DNA of 17,673 nucleotides. Origin: Actinomycetota bacterium. Its GTDB lineage: Bacteria; Actinomycetota; Coriobacteriia; Anaerosomatales; JAHIQC01. The stretch is taken from assembly GCA_018902765.1 (NCBI GenBank), contig JAHIQC010000227.1, positions 1-17,673 on the forward strand, in the 5' to 3' direction. Position numbers and translations under genes: made by a program. Under the pieces are notes generated by a model. The model was not told where the DNA came from, did no database searches, and saw nothing but the letters and a program-made list of their open reading frames with translations. Each line of letters opens with the position of its first letter. Position 1 is the first letter of the stretch. Positions 6,801 through 14,366 of this stretch are shown piece by piece.

Positions 6801-8093
6801 GTGACATCTCGTGCCACCGTCTTGCGGGGGGACCCATTGGCTCGCGCGTTCACGTTCATCCATACCGCCGATCTTCATCTTGACGCACCGTTTGCGGGCA
6901 TCGATGCCGCCGATCCACGGGTTCGCGAAGTGCTCGTGGACTCAACGTACGCCGCACTCGATCGGATCGTTTCGGTCGCGGTGGAGCGCGGCGTCGACTT
7001 CGTCCTCATCGCCGGCGACGCCTACAACAGCCGCGACAAGTCATTGCGCGCACAGCTGCGCTTCAAAGCGGCGTGCGAGCGCCTCTCCTCGGCAGGTGTG
7101 CCCGTGTTCATCGCACAGGGCAATCACGACCCGGCCGACGGATGGACCGCGAATCTGACCTTCCCGCAAAGCGTGCGGTACTTCGCAACCGACTCCGTCG
7201 AGCGCATCGAGGTGCTCGACCCTGAGTCCGGCGAGCCGCTTTGCGCGCTTTATGGCCGCGGATACGCCACCGGACCCACCAAGCTGAACCTCGCCCGTGG
7301 TTTCAAGCGTGAGTCTGCCGACGAGAACGCGGTGGCCGTGCTGCACGCCAACGTGGGTGGGCAGGAGGGCTACGAGTCCTACGCGCCATGCACGATGGAC
7401 GATCTGCGCGCCGCCGGCATGGACTACTGGGCGCTCGGGCACATCCACAAACCGAGCGAGCTGTCCGACTCGCCGCGCGTGCGCTACGCGGGAAGCCCTC
7501 AGGGCCTCAATCCGAAAGAGGACGGCCCGCACGGGTGCTGGCTGGTGACGATGGAGCGAGGCGCGATACTCGCCGAGGAGTTCGTCGAGACGTCGGCCGT
7601 GCGCTGGGCGCGATCGACGCTGGATGTGAGCGGCCTCGACTCGCTTGAGGCGGTGCACACCGCTATTCGCGAGCAGTGCTCGCTTGCGCGCGCCGGGGCC
7701 GATGGTCGGCCGTCGGTCCTGCGCCTTGAGCTCTCGGGTCGTACCGAGGTGCATGCCGAGCTGGCTCGTGGGGCGAGCTTCTCCGAGCTGGTGACCGAGA
7801 TTCGCGACGAACAGATGGGGGAGAGCCCTTGGCTGTGGGTGGACCGCATTCGCGACACCACTCGCGGCGTGCTCGATATCGAGTTCCTCTCAGGGGTCGA
7901 GGACTTCACCGGAGACCTCGTGAGGATCGCCGCGGAGGCGATCGGGGATTGTGAGCTGTCCGCAGCGTTGCTCGCCGAAGCCCTTGCGGGCGTCGACTCG
8001 GCGTTCGGCGCCCGTGATCGTGATGCGGCATCGCTGATCGAGCAGGCGCGAGACGTGTGTCTCGATCGGCTCATCGGAGGTGATGACCGATGA
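6801..8093 (+). CDS. SbcD/YhaO-type metallophosphoesterase, DNA repair exonuclease
   Basis: 430 residues from GTG 6801. There is no ribosome site for this start, but a TATAGT box 5 bases upstream fits a leaderless mRNA; TTG 6837, behind GGGGGGA, is the alternative and would begin just before the conserved domain. Mre11/SbcD metal-binding motifs are clear: HTADLHLD (Asp24, His26), IAGDAYNSRD (Asp73), QGNHDP (Asn108, His109) and WALGHIHKP. The RAQLRFKAACERL and PVFIAQGNHDPADGW segments match the YhaO subgroup rather than classical SbcD. The C-terminal 170 residues are a helical capping or partner-binding region. It is expected to be a Mn-dependent nuclease acting on DNA ends with the SbcC/YhaN-like ATPase encoded next; the genes overlap by 4 bp (ATGA). 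Confidence 0.9.
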   Translation: MTSRATVLRGDPLARAFTFIHTADLHLDAPFAGIDAADPRVREVLVDSTYAALDRIVSVAVERGVDFVLIAGDAYNSRDKSLRAQLRFKAACERLSSAGVPVFIAQGNHDPADGWTANLTFPQSVRYFATDSVERIEVLDPESGEPLCALYGRGYATGPTKLNLARGFKRESADENAVAVLHANVGGQEGYESYAPCTMDDLRAAGMDYWALGHIHKPSELSDSPRVRYAGSPQGLNPKEDGPHGCWLVTMERGAILAEEFVETSAVRWARSTLDVSGLDSLEAVHTAIREQCSLARAGADGRPSVLRLELSGRTEVHAELARGASFSELVTEIRDEQMGESPWLWVDRIRDTTRGVLDIEFLSGVEDFTGDLVRIAAEAIGDCELSAALLAEALAGVDSAFGARDRDAASLIEQARDVCLDRLIGGDDR

Positions 8094-10606
8094 GACTCAG
8101 TCGTATCATCGCCGAGCGATTCGGCTCGCTTCGGTCCGCCACCCTGGGGCCGCTTGGTGACGGACTCACGGTCGTCTTGGGTCCCAACGAGGCAGGCAAA
8201 ACGAGCTTCACCACGCTCGTCCGCTATGTGCTTTACGGCTATCCGACCAAGCGCGACGCCGAGCCGGACTACGAGTGTGATGCTGGCAAGCGCCTTGGAC
8301 GGCTTGTTTTCAGCGACGGCGACAGTCAGTGGGCGCTCGAGAGGGCGGAAGGCACGCACGGCGGTCAACTTGCCGTCAGCACTCTTGCCGGACCGGACCG
8401 GCACGAGCTGCTCTCAGAAGTCACGCGAGGCGTGAGCCGCGATTCGTTTCGGGTCGTGTTCGGCTTCGGCCTTGATGAGATGGTTCAGATCGAGGCCGGC
8501 CGAGGAGCGGGCATGGATATCCTGTCCAAGCTCTACGCCGCCAAAGTCGGATTGGAGGTCAGCCCCTCGGATGTCCGCGCTGGGCTGGAATCTGAAGCCT
8601 CCGAGCTGTGGCGCCCGAGCGGTCGCAATCCCGAACTGAACGCACTCAAGGCAAAGATCACCGAGGTCAAGCGGCAGATCACCGATCTCGAGTCACAGGC
8701 GTCCAGATTCGCACAGGATCAAGAGCGACTGACCGAGATCGGTGAGCAGCTCGAATCCGCGCGCGCGAATCGTGAAGCGGCCACGTTGCGGGCACAGGAG
8801 CTGGGAACGGCGGCGCAGAAGCTCACCGATCTTGAGACCAGGATCGCCGAGGCGACCGAGCAGGCACACCTGGCGAGACAAGATGCATCCGCAGATGACC
8901 GGAAGCGCGCCGCGATCTTGGTCGACGAGCGACTGCTCGCGGTTGCGGCGGAGCTAGGCGAGGTCTTGAGCGAATCATCCGGCTTTCGCGAGCGGCTTCG
9001 TCGTGCGAGCGAGCAGGAGCTTGAGATATCGTCCCTTCGCGCTCGGGCTGCGCTGAAACTCACCGAAGCCGCGGTTGAGGCGTCCGACGCTGACGCAGCG
9101 GATCTTGGACCCGAGACCACGGCCGGCCTCGAGCGCTGGAAGACACGCCTGGTCGGGCTCGAGTCGCAAGCGGCGATGAGCCGACGGGCCGCTGATGCTG
9201 CAAAGGACGCTACTGAGCCTGCAGGGTCTCAGTCCGACAAGGCTCGGCGTGCCACATCCGGTTCGCGTCTGTGGGCACCTGGCGCGCTCTTGGTGGCGTT
9301 GGGACTCGTGATCGTCGTGGTTGCCGGAGTCGCGGCCGATCTGGTCCAGGCGGTGCTTGGGCTGCTCGTCACCGGTACGGGCGTCGCGCTGCTGGTTCGC
9401 GTGTTGCATCCGCAAACCTCCGCTTCGTCTGCTCTGTCCAATGAACGGATCACGGGGCAGGTCGGGGCCACCGAACTTGCGGCGAAGCGGGACGCGGCTG
9501 AGTTGCTGCAGGCATCCGACGAATGGCGAACCTGGCTTTCGGCTCGCGGCTTGGGCCATGCCGGTGACGATCCAACTGCGGCGTCATTGCTCCTTGGGAG
9601 TCTCAAGGAGTACCGCGCTCTTGTGGCCGACGCAGATCGGGTCGCTGTGGCGCGAGAGCAGGAGTTGGCAGCATGTGCAGCCTATCGTGCACAGTTGGCG
9701 TCGTTGACCGAGCACGTCACTCCGGCATTATCCGGCGTCGAATTCGAAGATATCCCGGTGCAGGCAGCGCGTTTGAGCCAGGACCTACAGGCGGCTCGTG
9801 CGGCCGATGTCGCGCGCCGAGAACTGAGCACCCGTATCGCGAGCCATGAATCCACGGCCTCGCAGGCAGACGCGCGGCTTGCGCTCGCGACCCAGGATCG
9901 ATCGTCGCTCCTGGATCGGCTCGGACTCGCCGCTTCAGACGCCGCTCTTGTGGCCGCCGAAGCGGCACGTGCCAATGAGTCCGCACGTGCGGCCACTGAG
10001 GCGTTCGACGGAATCGCTTCTGAGCATACGGCGTTAGCGACTCGGCTGGACAACGAGGGCAGAGACAGCGCGATGGCGACACTGCGTCTCGAGCTGTCCG
10101 GACTGCATGAGCGTCGCGATTCAGCGCTGGAGCGCTACGCAGTGTTGGCTCTGGCTGAGAAGCTGATGGCGCACACACAGGCATTCACCGAGCAGGCGCG
10201 CCAGCCACAGGTTGTGCGCCGGGCCAGTGAGCTGTTCGAGTCGATCACAGAGGGGCGCTACGTCAGCGTGAGCGTTCCGTCAGATGGCGGGGAGTTCATC
10301 GTGTTCGATCCCGACTCGCGGCCGCGCCCGAGTTCCGAGCTGTCCACGGGAACAGCACAGCAGCTCTATCTGGCTTTGCGCATAGCGCTGATCGAGACTC
10401 TGGATGAAGTGGGCCCGGGTCTGCCTGTTCTCATGGACGATGTGCTGGTGAACTTCGACCCCGAGCGCAAGCGAGGGGCCGCGCAGGCTATTCGCCATCT
10501 CGCGGCCCATCGCCAAGTCGTTTTGTTCACATGTCATCCCGAGACCGCGCGACTCATGCAGGAAGTCGCGCCGGATCACACGCAGCTGGCACTCGAGCGC
10601 TGCTAG
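8090..10606 (+). CDS. SbcC/YhaN-type AAA ATPase with central membrane hairpin
   Basis: 838 residues from ATG 8090, with a near-perfect ribosome site GGAGGTGAT at 8076-8084 and a 4-bp overlap with the nuclease gene. Walker A is GPNEAGKT (31-38); an ABC-type signature ELSTGTAQQ (750-758) and a Walker B ending LPVLMDD (Asp783-Asp784) lie at the C-terminus, giving the split ATPase head of Rad50/SbcC proteins. Between them are two coiled-coil arms rich in Ala, Glu and Arg. In place of a zinc hook, two hydrophobic helices lie at about 398-416 and 418-439, predicting a membrane hairpin at the tip of the arms. It probably controls DNA access of the upstream nuclease, possibly at the membrane. It is shorter than typical SbcC (about 1,000 residues). 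It ends in the CTAG shared with the convergent CreD-like gene. Confidence 0.9.
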   Translation: MRLSRIIAERFGSLRSATLGPLGDGLTVVLGPNEAGKTSFTTLVRYVLYGYPTKRDAEPDYECDAGKRLGRLVFSDGDSQWALERAEGTHGGQLAVSTLAGPDRHELLSEVTRGVSRDSFRVVFGFGLDEMVQIEAGRGAGMDILSKLYAAKVGLEVSPSDVRAGLESEASELWRPSGRNPELNALKAKITEVKRQITDLESQASRFAQDQERLTEIGEQLESARANREAATLRAQELGTAAQKLTDLETRIAEATEQAHLARQDASADDRKRAAILVDERLLAVAAELGEVLSESSGFRERLRRASEQELEISSLRARAALKLTEAAVEASDADAADLGPETTAGLERWKTRLVGLESQAAMSRRAADAAKDATEPAGSQSDKARRATSGSRLWAPGALLVALGLVIVVVAGVAADLVQAVLGLLVTGTGVALLVRVLHPQTSASSALSNERITGQVGATELAAKRDAAELLQASDEWRTWLSARGLGHAGDDPTAASLLLGSLKEYRALVADADRVAVAREQELAACAAYRAQLASLTEHVTPALSGVEFEDIPVQAARLSQDLQAARAADVARRELSTRIASHESTASQADARLALATQDRSSLLDRLGLAASDAALVAAEAARANESARAATEAFDGIASEHTALATRLDNEGRDSAMATLRLELSGLHERRDSALERYAVLALAEKLMAHTQAFTEQARQPQVVRRASELFESITEGRYVSVSVPSDGGEFIVFDPDSRPRPSSELSTGTAQQLYLALRIALIETLDEVGPGLPVLMDDVLVNFDPERKRGAAQAIRHLAAHRQVVLFTCHPETARLMQEVAPDHTQLALERC

Positions 10607-11802
10607 GGCTGATCGAGTTGTGCGACTCGCCGCGCCCTGCGCTCGGCGGCGTTGCGCTCGAACAGCTCGCTCCAGTCGATCCGTGCGGTCGAGTACATGA
10701 AGTATGCGAGGGTCAGCACGGCACCGATGGTGACGGCCAGGCCAGTGAACCCTTCGAAGAAGAAGCTGAAGCTGAATAGGACCAGGAACACAAACTGACC
10801 CACGGCTGCGGCGAGGACCGTTCTTCGGTCAGGGACCGCAGCGCTCAGGTAGGCCACGCACAACCCGACCGAAACCGTCGAAGCTATCGCGAACGCGAGC
10901 CCGAGATCGATCCGGTCCACGAGGTACGCGAACAGCAGGTGGAACGCGAAGAACCCGGCTGCCAGAAATGCGAAGTTCATCGGATGGATGTCGATCTTGC
11001 GCGTGGCGCTGACAAGTATCAGGGACGCGAAGTAGAACATGAGTGACACGGGGGCAAAGAACGACACCCTGGAAGCCACAGGCCCGGGGTTGATGGGCTT
11101 TGGCATCGTGATCGCGATCGGGCGGCCGCTCACAAGGCTGTCGTAATCCCAGGACAAGGTGGACCCGTCAGCCGAGGCCTCTTTTCCGGTGGGGGAGACG
11201 GCGTCGGCCGGGAAATCGTACCCCTGAAAGTCAGTGCTCATCGTAAGCGAGAAGTCGTCTATGACTCCGACGCCCTCGGTGGCCACGTATCGCCACTCGT
11301 CCAGTCCTTGGGTGCGATATCCGGTCGCCACCGAAGCGGTTGCCCCGGGATCGATCGTGAACTGTGCGACTGCCGCGCCGTTGACGTAAGTGACTGGCAG
11401 GTTCTTGCCGTCAACCGAGACCGCGAATCCGTCATAGACCCCGTTGGGTGACGGAAAGGCGAGTTGCATAGTGACCGCTGTACTCTCTTTCGAGGCGTTC
11501 CGCACTCCATAGGCGCCCGCGAAATCAACGCCGTACGTCGAGTACCAAAGTAGCCCACGGCGACGCTGGTCCAGCTTGAACTTCGCATCGATGTCGCTCG
11601 ACACGACAGGGATGACGTTCTTGCCCGAGCGAAAGACGGGCGCGCTTTGGGTCTGTGGCTCTCCCCATAAACTGCCGACCTGCTCCCAGCCGCCTTGGCC
11701 GGTGTCGTCGGTCCGATACTGGACCGTTCCACCCAGCACCACCCATCCGAATGCCGCGGCCATGAAGATCACAAAGATCGCGAATAGCCTGAGTCCCGTC
11801 AC
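10603..11802 (-). CDS. CreD-like inner membrane protein
   Basis: 399 residues from GTG 11802, with AGGAGG (complement of 11808-11813) 5 bases upstream. Topology: one N-terminal helix (about 5-27), an extracytoplasmic beta-rich domain of about 220 residues, then five helices (about 248-266, 275-294, 298-321, 328-348, 352-370) and a basic cytoplasmic tail. This one-plus-five layout, KIDIHPMNF (269-277) and the terminal MYSTARIDW (369-377) resemble CreD of proteobacteria. CreD's biochemical role is unknown; it is an inner membrane protein controlled by the CreBC two-component system and affects envelope phenotypes. Here it follows a response regulator and a kinase on the same strand. The outer domain diverges from E. 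coli CreD, so the call rests on the C-terminal half and context. Confidence 0.65.
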   Translation of the reverse strand: MTGLRLFAIFVIFMAAAFGWVVLGGTVQYRTDDTGQGGWEQVGSLWGEPQTQSAPVFRSGKNVIPVVSSDIDAKFKLDQRRRGLLWYSTYGVDFAGAYGVRNASKESTAVTMQLAFPSPNGVYDGFAVSVDGKNLPVTYVNGAAVAQFTIDPGATASVATGYRTQGLDEWRYVATEGVGVIDDFSLTMSTDFQGYDFPADAVSPTGKEASADGSTLSWDYDSLVSGRPIAITMPKPINPGPVASRVSFFAPVSLMFYFASLILVSATRKIDIHPMNFAFLAAGFFAFHLLFAYLVDRIDLGLAFAIASTVSVGLCVAYLSAAVPDRRTVLAAAVGQFVFLVLFSFSFFFEGFTGLAVTIGAVLTLAYFMYSTARIDWSELFERNAAERRARRVAQLDQP

Positions 11803-11989
11803 CAGTGCCTCCTCTTTGGTTGACGCGCCCGTTCATCTGGACGCGCGAGGCTCAGTATGCGCGCTCAGAAGAGGCAAAAGGTGGCATTGGGGAGACGAGG
11901 AGATTACAGCCCGGTGCGTTGCGGCAACAGTTCGGTTGCAAGCCTGAAAGCGTACATGATTCCTCGGCGGTGATTCCGGGCTTTGGGGC
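11803..11989 (-). other. 187-bp gap between kinase and CreD-like genes
   Basis: It holds the AGGAGG ribosome site of the CreD-like gene and short overlapping inverted repeats near 11925-11942 (GTTGC/GCAAC arms), without a run of T that would mark a terminator. I looked for TTCAC direct repeats of the E. coli CreB type on both strands and found none. No convincing -35/-10 pair was seen, so it is open whether the CreD-like gene has its own promoter or is read through from the kinase. Confidence 0.4.
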
Positions 11990-13405
11990 CTAGCCCCTGA
12001 GCGCGGGCAGGTACACCGTGAAGACCGTGCCGCCTTCGGGTCGGTTCGCGACTTCGATGCGCCCGGCGTGGCGTTCGATGATCGCGCGAACGATCGCCAG
12101 CCCAAGGCCAGCGCCGCCCTTGGCGCGCTCGCGGCTCGGTTCGGCCCGATAGAACCGATCGAATATACGCGCGAGATCTTCCTCGGCGATTCCGGGACCT
12201 TCGTCCATGATCGAAATCGTCGCCCAGTCGCCTTCATGCGCGAGTGCCACGGTGATCGTCCCACCCTGATTCATTACGCGCAACGCATTGTCCAGCAGAT
12301 TCGCCACGACCTGTTGGAGTCTGTCGGGATCGCCAAGCACGGCCGGTGCCGTGCCGGTCACCCGCAGTTCGACGCCGCGTCCTTCGGCCAGATGCTCCAT
12401 GGCTCCGGCAGCGCGTTGCGACACCTCGAGAGGGTCGACGCGCCTGATGGGTAGTTCACCTGTGGCGCCGTCGATGCGCTGAAGGGTGAGCAGGTCGTCG
12501 GCAAGACGCGCGAGGCGATCGGCTTCACGAACGATCGTGCCTAGGAAGCGCTGGGCGTCGGCGGGTGGTACGTCTCCGTCAGCGAGTGTCTCGGCCATGC
12601 CGCGGATTGCGGTGAGGGGGCTTCGCAGCTCGTGGGACACGTCGGAGACGAACTGCGACTTGCGGCGCTCCTCGGCCTTGAGTTCGTCTAACGCGCGCTG
12701 TACCTCATCGGCCATCTGGTTGAACGCCTGGGCGACCGAGCGAGTCTCGCGAGAGCCGCTCGGGCGCACTCTGGCCGAATGGTCCCCGCCCGCGAACGCG
12801 ACGGCCCCGGCTTCGAGCCGTCGCAGGGGACTCGAGAGCCACCGCGCCAGAAGCTCGGCGACAATCAGCGTGAAGGCGGCGAACAGGAGCACAAGGCCCG
12901 TCAGTCGGATACGGTAGTCGCTCACCAGAGTCATGATCGAGAAGGTGTTCGCGGCAGAGCTTGCAGCTCCTATGATTCTGCCGTCCGCGCCTCGTATCGG
13001 CGCGGCCACGAACAGGGCGAGCCTGCCGGTGCCGGTGATGCGGGAGTCTGCGCCGTACTCGTCGCGCAGCGCCTCGGCGATCTCCTCGCGCCCGGAGAAG
13101 TCCTGGCCAAGCGCCCGTCCGGCCGAGTCAGCGATCACGATGCCGTTGCCATCAACGATGCGCAGCCAGGAGTTGCCCGGGAGTTCGAGGCCGGATAGGG
13201 CTTCGCTCAGTGCATCGCTATCGCGCATACCGTTGGTCTCGGCCAGAACGGCGGCAAGCTTCGCTTCGCTGCCGAGCCTCTCCTCGAGCTTTCGCAGGCC
13301 GTAACTCTCAAGCTCGCTCAGGAAGTACCACGACAGCACGCCGGCGGATAGCACGGCTACGATGAGCAGCGAAACCAGAAGTCGGGTGCGGATGGATGTG
13401 GGCAC
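11990..13405 (-). CDS. Sensor histidine kinase, PhoR/CreC-like
   Basis: 471 residues from GTG 13405, with AGGAG (complement of 13413-13417) 7 bases upstream. Order: membrane helix (about 9-30), extracytoplasmic sensor (31-168), second helix (about 169-188), HAMP (about 189-241), dimerisation/phosphoacceptor region with VSDVSHELRSP (His258), N-box LLDNA (Asn369/Asn373), G1 DEGPGI (401-406), F-box IFDRFYR and G2 GGAGLGLAI (430-438), so the core is complete. The sensor segment GQDFSGREEIAEALRDEYGA, followed by VAAPIRGADGRIIG, resembles the periplasmic region of CreC (GRDYSRWNDV, LRGEYGARS, YVAAPI, recalled). It should phosphorylate the response regulator encoded 24 bp upstream. The signal is unknown. 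Confidence 0.9.
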   Translation of the reverse strand: MPTSIRTRLLVSLLIVAVLSAGVLSWYFLSELESYGLRKLEERLGSEAKLAAVLAETNGMRDSDALSEALSGLELPGNSWLRIVDGNGIVIADSAGRALGQDFSGREEIAEALRDEYGADSRITGTGRLALFVAAPIRGADGRIIGAASSAANTFSIMTLVSDYRIRLTGLVLLFAAFTLIVAELLARWLSSPLRRLEAGAVAFAGGDHSARVRPSGSRETRSVAQAFNQMADEVQRALDELKAEERRKSQFVSDVSHELRSPLTAIRGMAETLADGDVPPADAQRFLGTIVREADRLARLADDLLTLQRIDGATGELPIRRVDPLEVSQRAAGAMEHLAEGRGVELRVTGTAPAVLGDPDRLQQVVANLLDNALRVMNQGGTITVALAHEGDWATISIMDEGPGIAEEDLARIFDRFYRAEPSRERAKGGAGLGLAIVRAIIERHAGRIEVANRPEGGTVFTVYLPALRG

Positions 13406-13429
13406 GTCGGGGCTCCTCGGCGGGTGGCT

Positions 13430-14137
13430 CTAGGCCTGGATCCGGTAGCCGTACCCTCGTACGGTCTCGACGACCGCCGGGCTCACGCCAGCCGCTTCGA
13501 GCTTGTCGCGCAGGCGCTTCACGTGGGTGTCGACCGTCTTAGTCTCGACCAGAAACTCCCAACCCCATGCCTGCTTGAGCAGTTGCTCGCGTGTGAGTAC
13601 CTTGCCCGGATAGCGCATGAGTGTGGCGAGCAACTCGAACTCGCGAGGCGTCAGGTCGATGAGGGTTTGGCTGAACGTCGCTTCGTGGGAGCTTTCGTCC
13701 AAAACGATGCCGGCAGCCTCCAGGCGTTCTCCCGCTATGCTCGCGCCGTCGCTCGAGCGGTTGCCGCCCGTGCGTCGAAGCAGCGCCTTCACGCGCGCCT
13801 GAAGCTCGCGAATTCCGAAGGGCTTGGCGAGATAGTCGTCGCCGCCCAGCTCAAGACCCACAACCTTGTCCAGTTCGGTATCTCGTGCGGACAAAAACAG
13901 TAGCGGTACCTCGGAGTGAGCGCGGATCTTGCGGCACACCTCGTATCCGTCGGTGCCCGGAAGCATGATGTCGAGGATGACCAGATCGAAGGGGTTGGCG
14001 TCAGCGAGCTTCACTGCCTGGTCGCCATCGGTGGCCGTGGTGACCTCGTAGCCTTCTTTGCGCAGGTTGTATGAGACGAACTCGAGAATCGCCTCTTCGT
14101 CGTCGACCACGAGTATCTGTGGAGTTGCGGTCGTCAT
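13430..14137 (-). CDS. OmpR/PhoB-family response regulator
   Basis: 235 residues from ATG 14137, with AAAGG 6 bases upstream. The frame continues to 14248, but that part (Arg/Pro/Asn repeats) is encoded by the tandem DNA repeat and is not receiver sequence. The receiver domain (about 6-120) has Asp12-Asp13, the phosphoacceptor Asp56 (LVILDIMLPG), Ser83 and Lys105 (LAKPF). A C-terminal winged helix at about 137-235 includes LTPREFELLATLMRYPGKVL and ETVRGYGYRI. It is a DNA-binding activator or repressor paired with the kinase downstream. Sequence alone does not separate PhoB, RegX3 and CreB types; the neighbouring CreC-like sensor and CreD-like protein favour a CreB role. It may regulate its own promoter through the 15-bp tandem repeat just upstream. 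Confidence 0.93.
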   Translation of the reverse strand: MTTATPQILVVDDEEAILEFVSYNLRKEGYEVTTATDGDQAVKLADANPFDLVILDIMLPGTDGYEVCRKIRAHSEVPLLFLSARDTELDKVVGLELGGDDYLAKPFGIRELQARVKALLRRTGGNRSSDGASIAGERLEAAGIVLDESSHEATFSQTLIDLTPREFELLATLMRYPGKVLTREQLLKQAWGWEFLVETKTVDTHVKRLRDKLEAAGVSPAVVETVRGYGYRIQA

Positions 14138-14148
14138 AGGGCGCCTTT

Positions 14149-14178
14149 CGTTCGGGCCTCGCACGTTCGGGCCGCGCA
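14149..14178. repeat. Two tandem copies of a 15-bp sequence upstream of the response regulator
   Basis: CGTTCGGGCCTCGCA (14149-14163) is followed directly by CGTTCGGGCCGCGCA (14164-14178), 14 of 15 identical. The first copy begins 12 bp upstream of the response regulator ATG, between it and the divergent coaX. OmpR-family regulators bind direct repeats, though usually with an 11-bp period, so an autoregulatory site is possible but not shown. Confidence 0.7.
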
Positions 14179-14236
14179 TGTGCATCGACCGCCGCGTGTA
14201 TGGTTCGGTCATTGAGCGCGGAACCAGCCTGCGCCG

Positions 14237-14248
14237 ATGGTATACCAT
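14237..14248. promoter_or_regulatory. Perfect 12-bp palindrome, possible divergent -10 region
   Basis: ATGGTATACCAT is its own reverse complement and gives TATACC on both strands, so it could serve as a -10 box towards coaX and towards the response regulator. No good -35 at the right distance was found on either strand. It could equally be a repressor site. Confidence 0.35.
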
Positions 14249-14290
14249 GCCCCTTACGCGTCGGATTCGGCGTTACCGTGTCGTCATGTG

Positions 14291-14304
14291 CTCGCATATG
14301 CGAG
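14291..14304. promoter_or_regulatory. Perfect 14-bp palindrome upstream of coaX
   Basis: CTCGCATATGCGAG is a perfect 14-bp palindrome 62 bp before the coaX start, in the gap between the divergent response regulator and coaX genes. It has the form of a dimeric regulator site. The protein that would bind it is unknown and no second copy was noticed in the window. Confidence 0.4.
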
Positions 14305-14366
14305 TCATGCGCGCCACGCGGCATGGGACCCGCATGAAGGCGGGCCTGGGACCGGGAGGTAGAGAG

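Noticed and set aside
7499..8404. 301-residue minus-strand frame across the nuclease/ATPase junction
   Set aside because: Ser/Arg-rich composition without motifs; the plus strand has metallophosphoesterase and Walker A motifs in the same bases.
11803..11989. CreB-type TTCAC direct repeats upstream of the CreD-like gene
   Set aside because: None is present on either strand in this gap; the Cre comparison rests on proteins and gene order only.
14058..14366. N-terminal extension of coaX to 14058
   Set aside because: The extension would overlap the response regulator and encodes Arg/Met-rich sequence unlike CoaX; ATG 14367 has a good ribosome site and starts at the family's conserved N-terminus.
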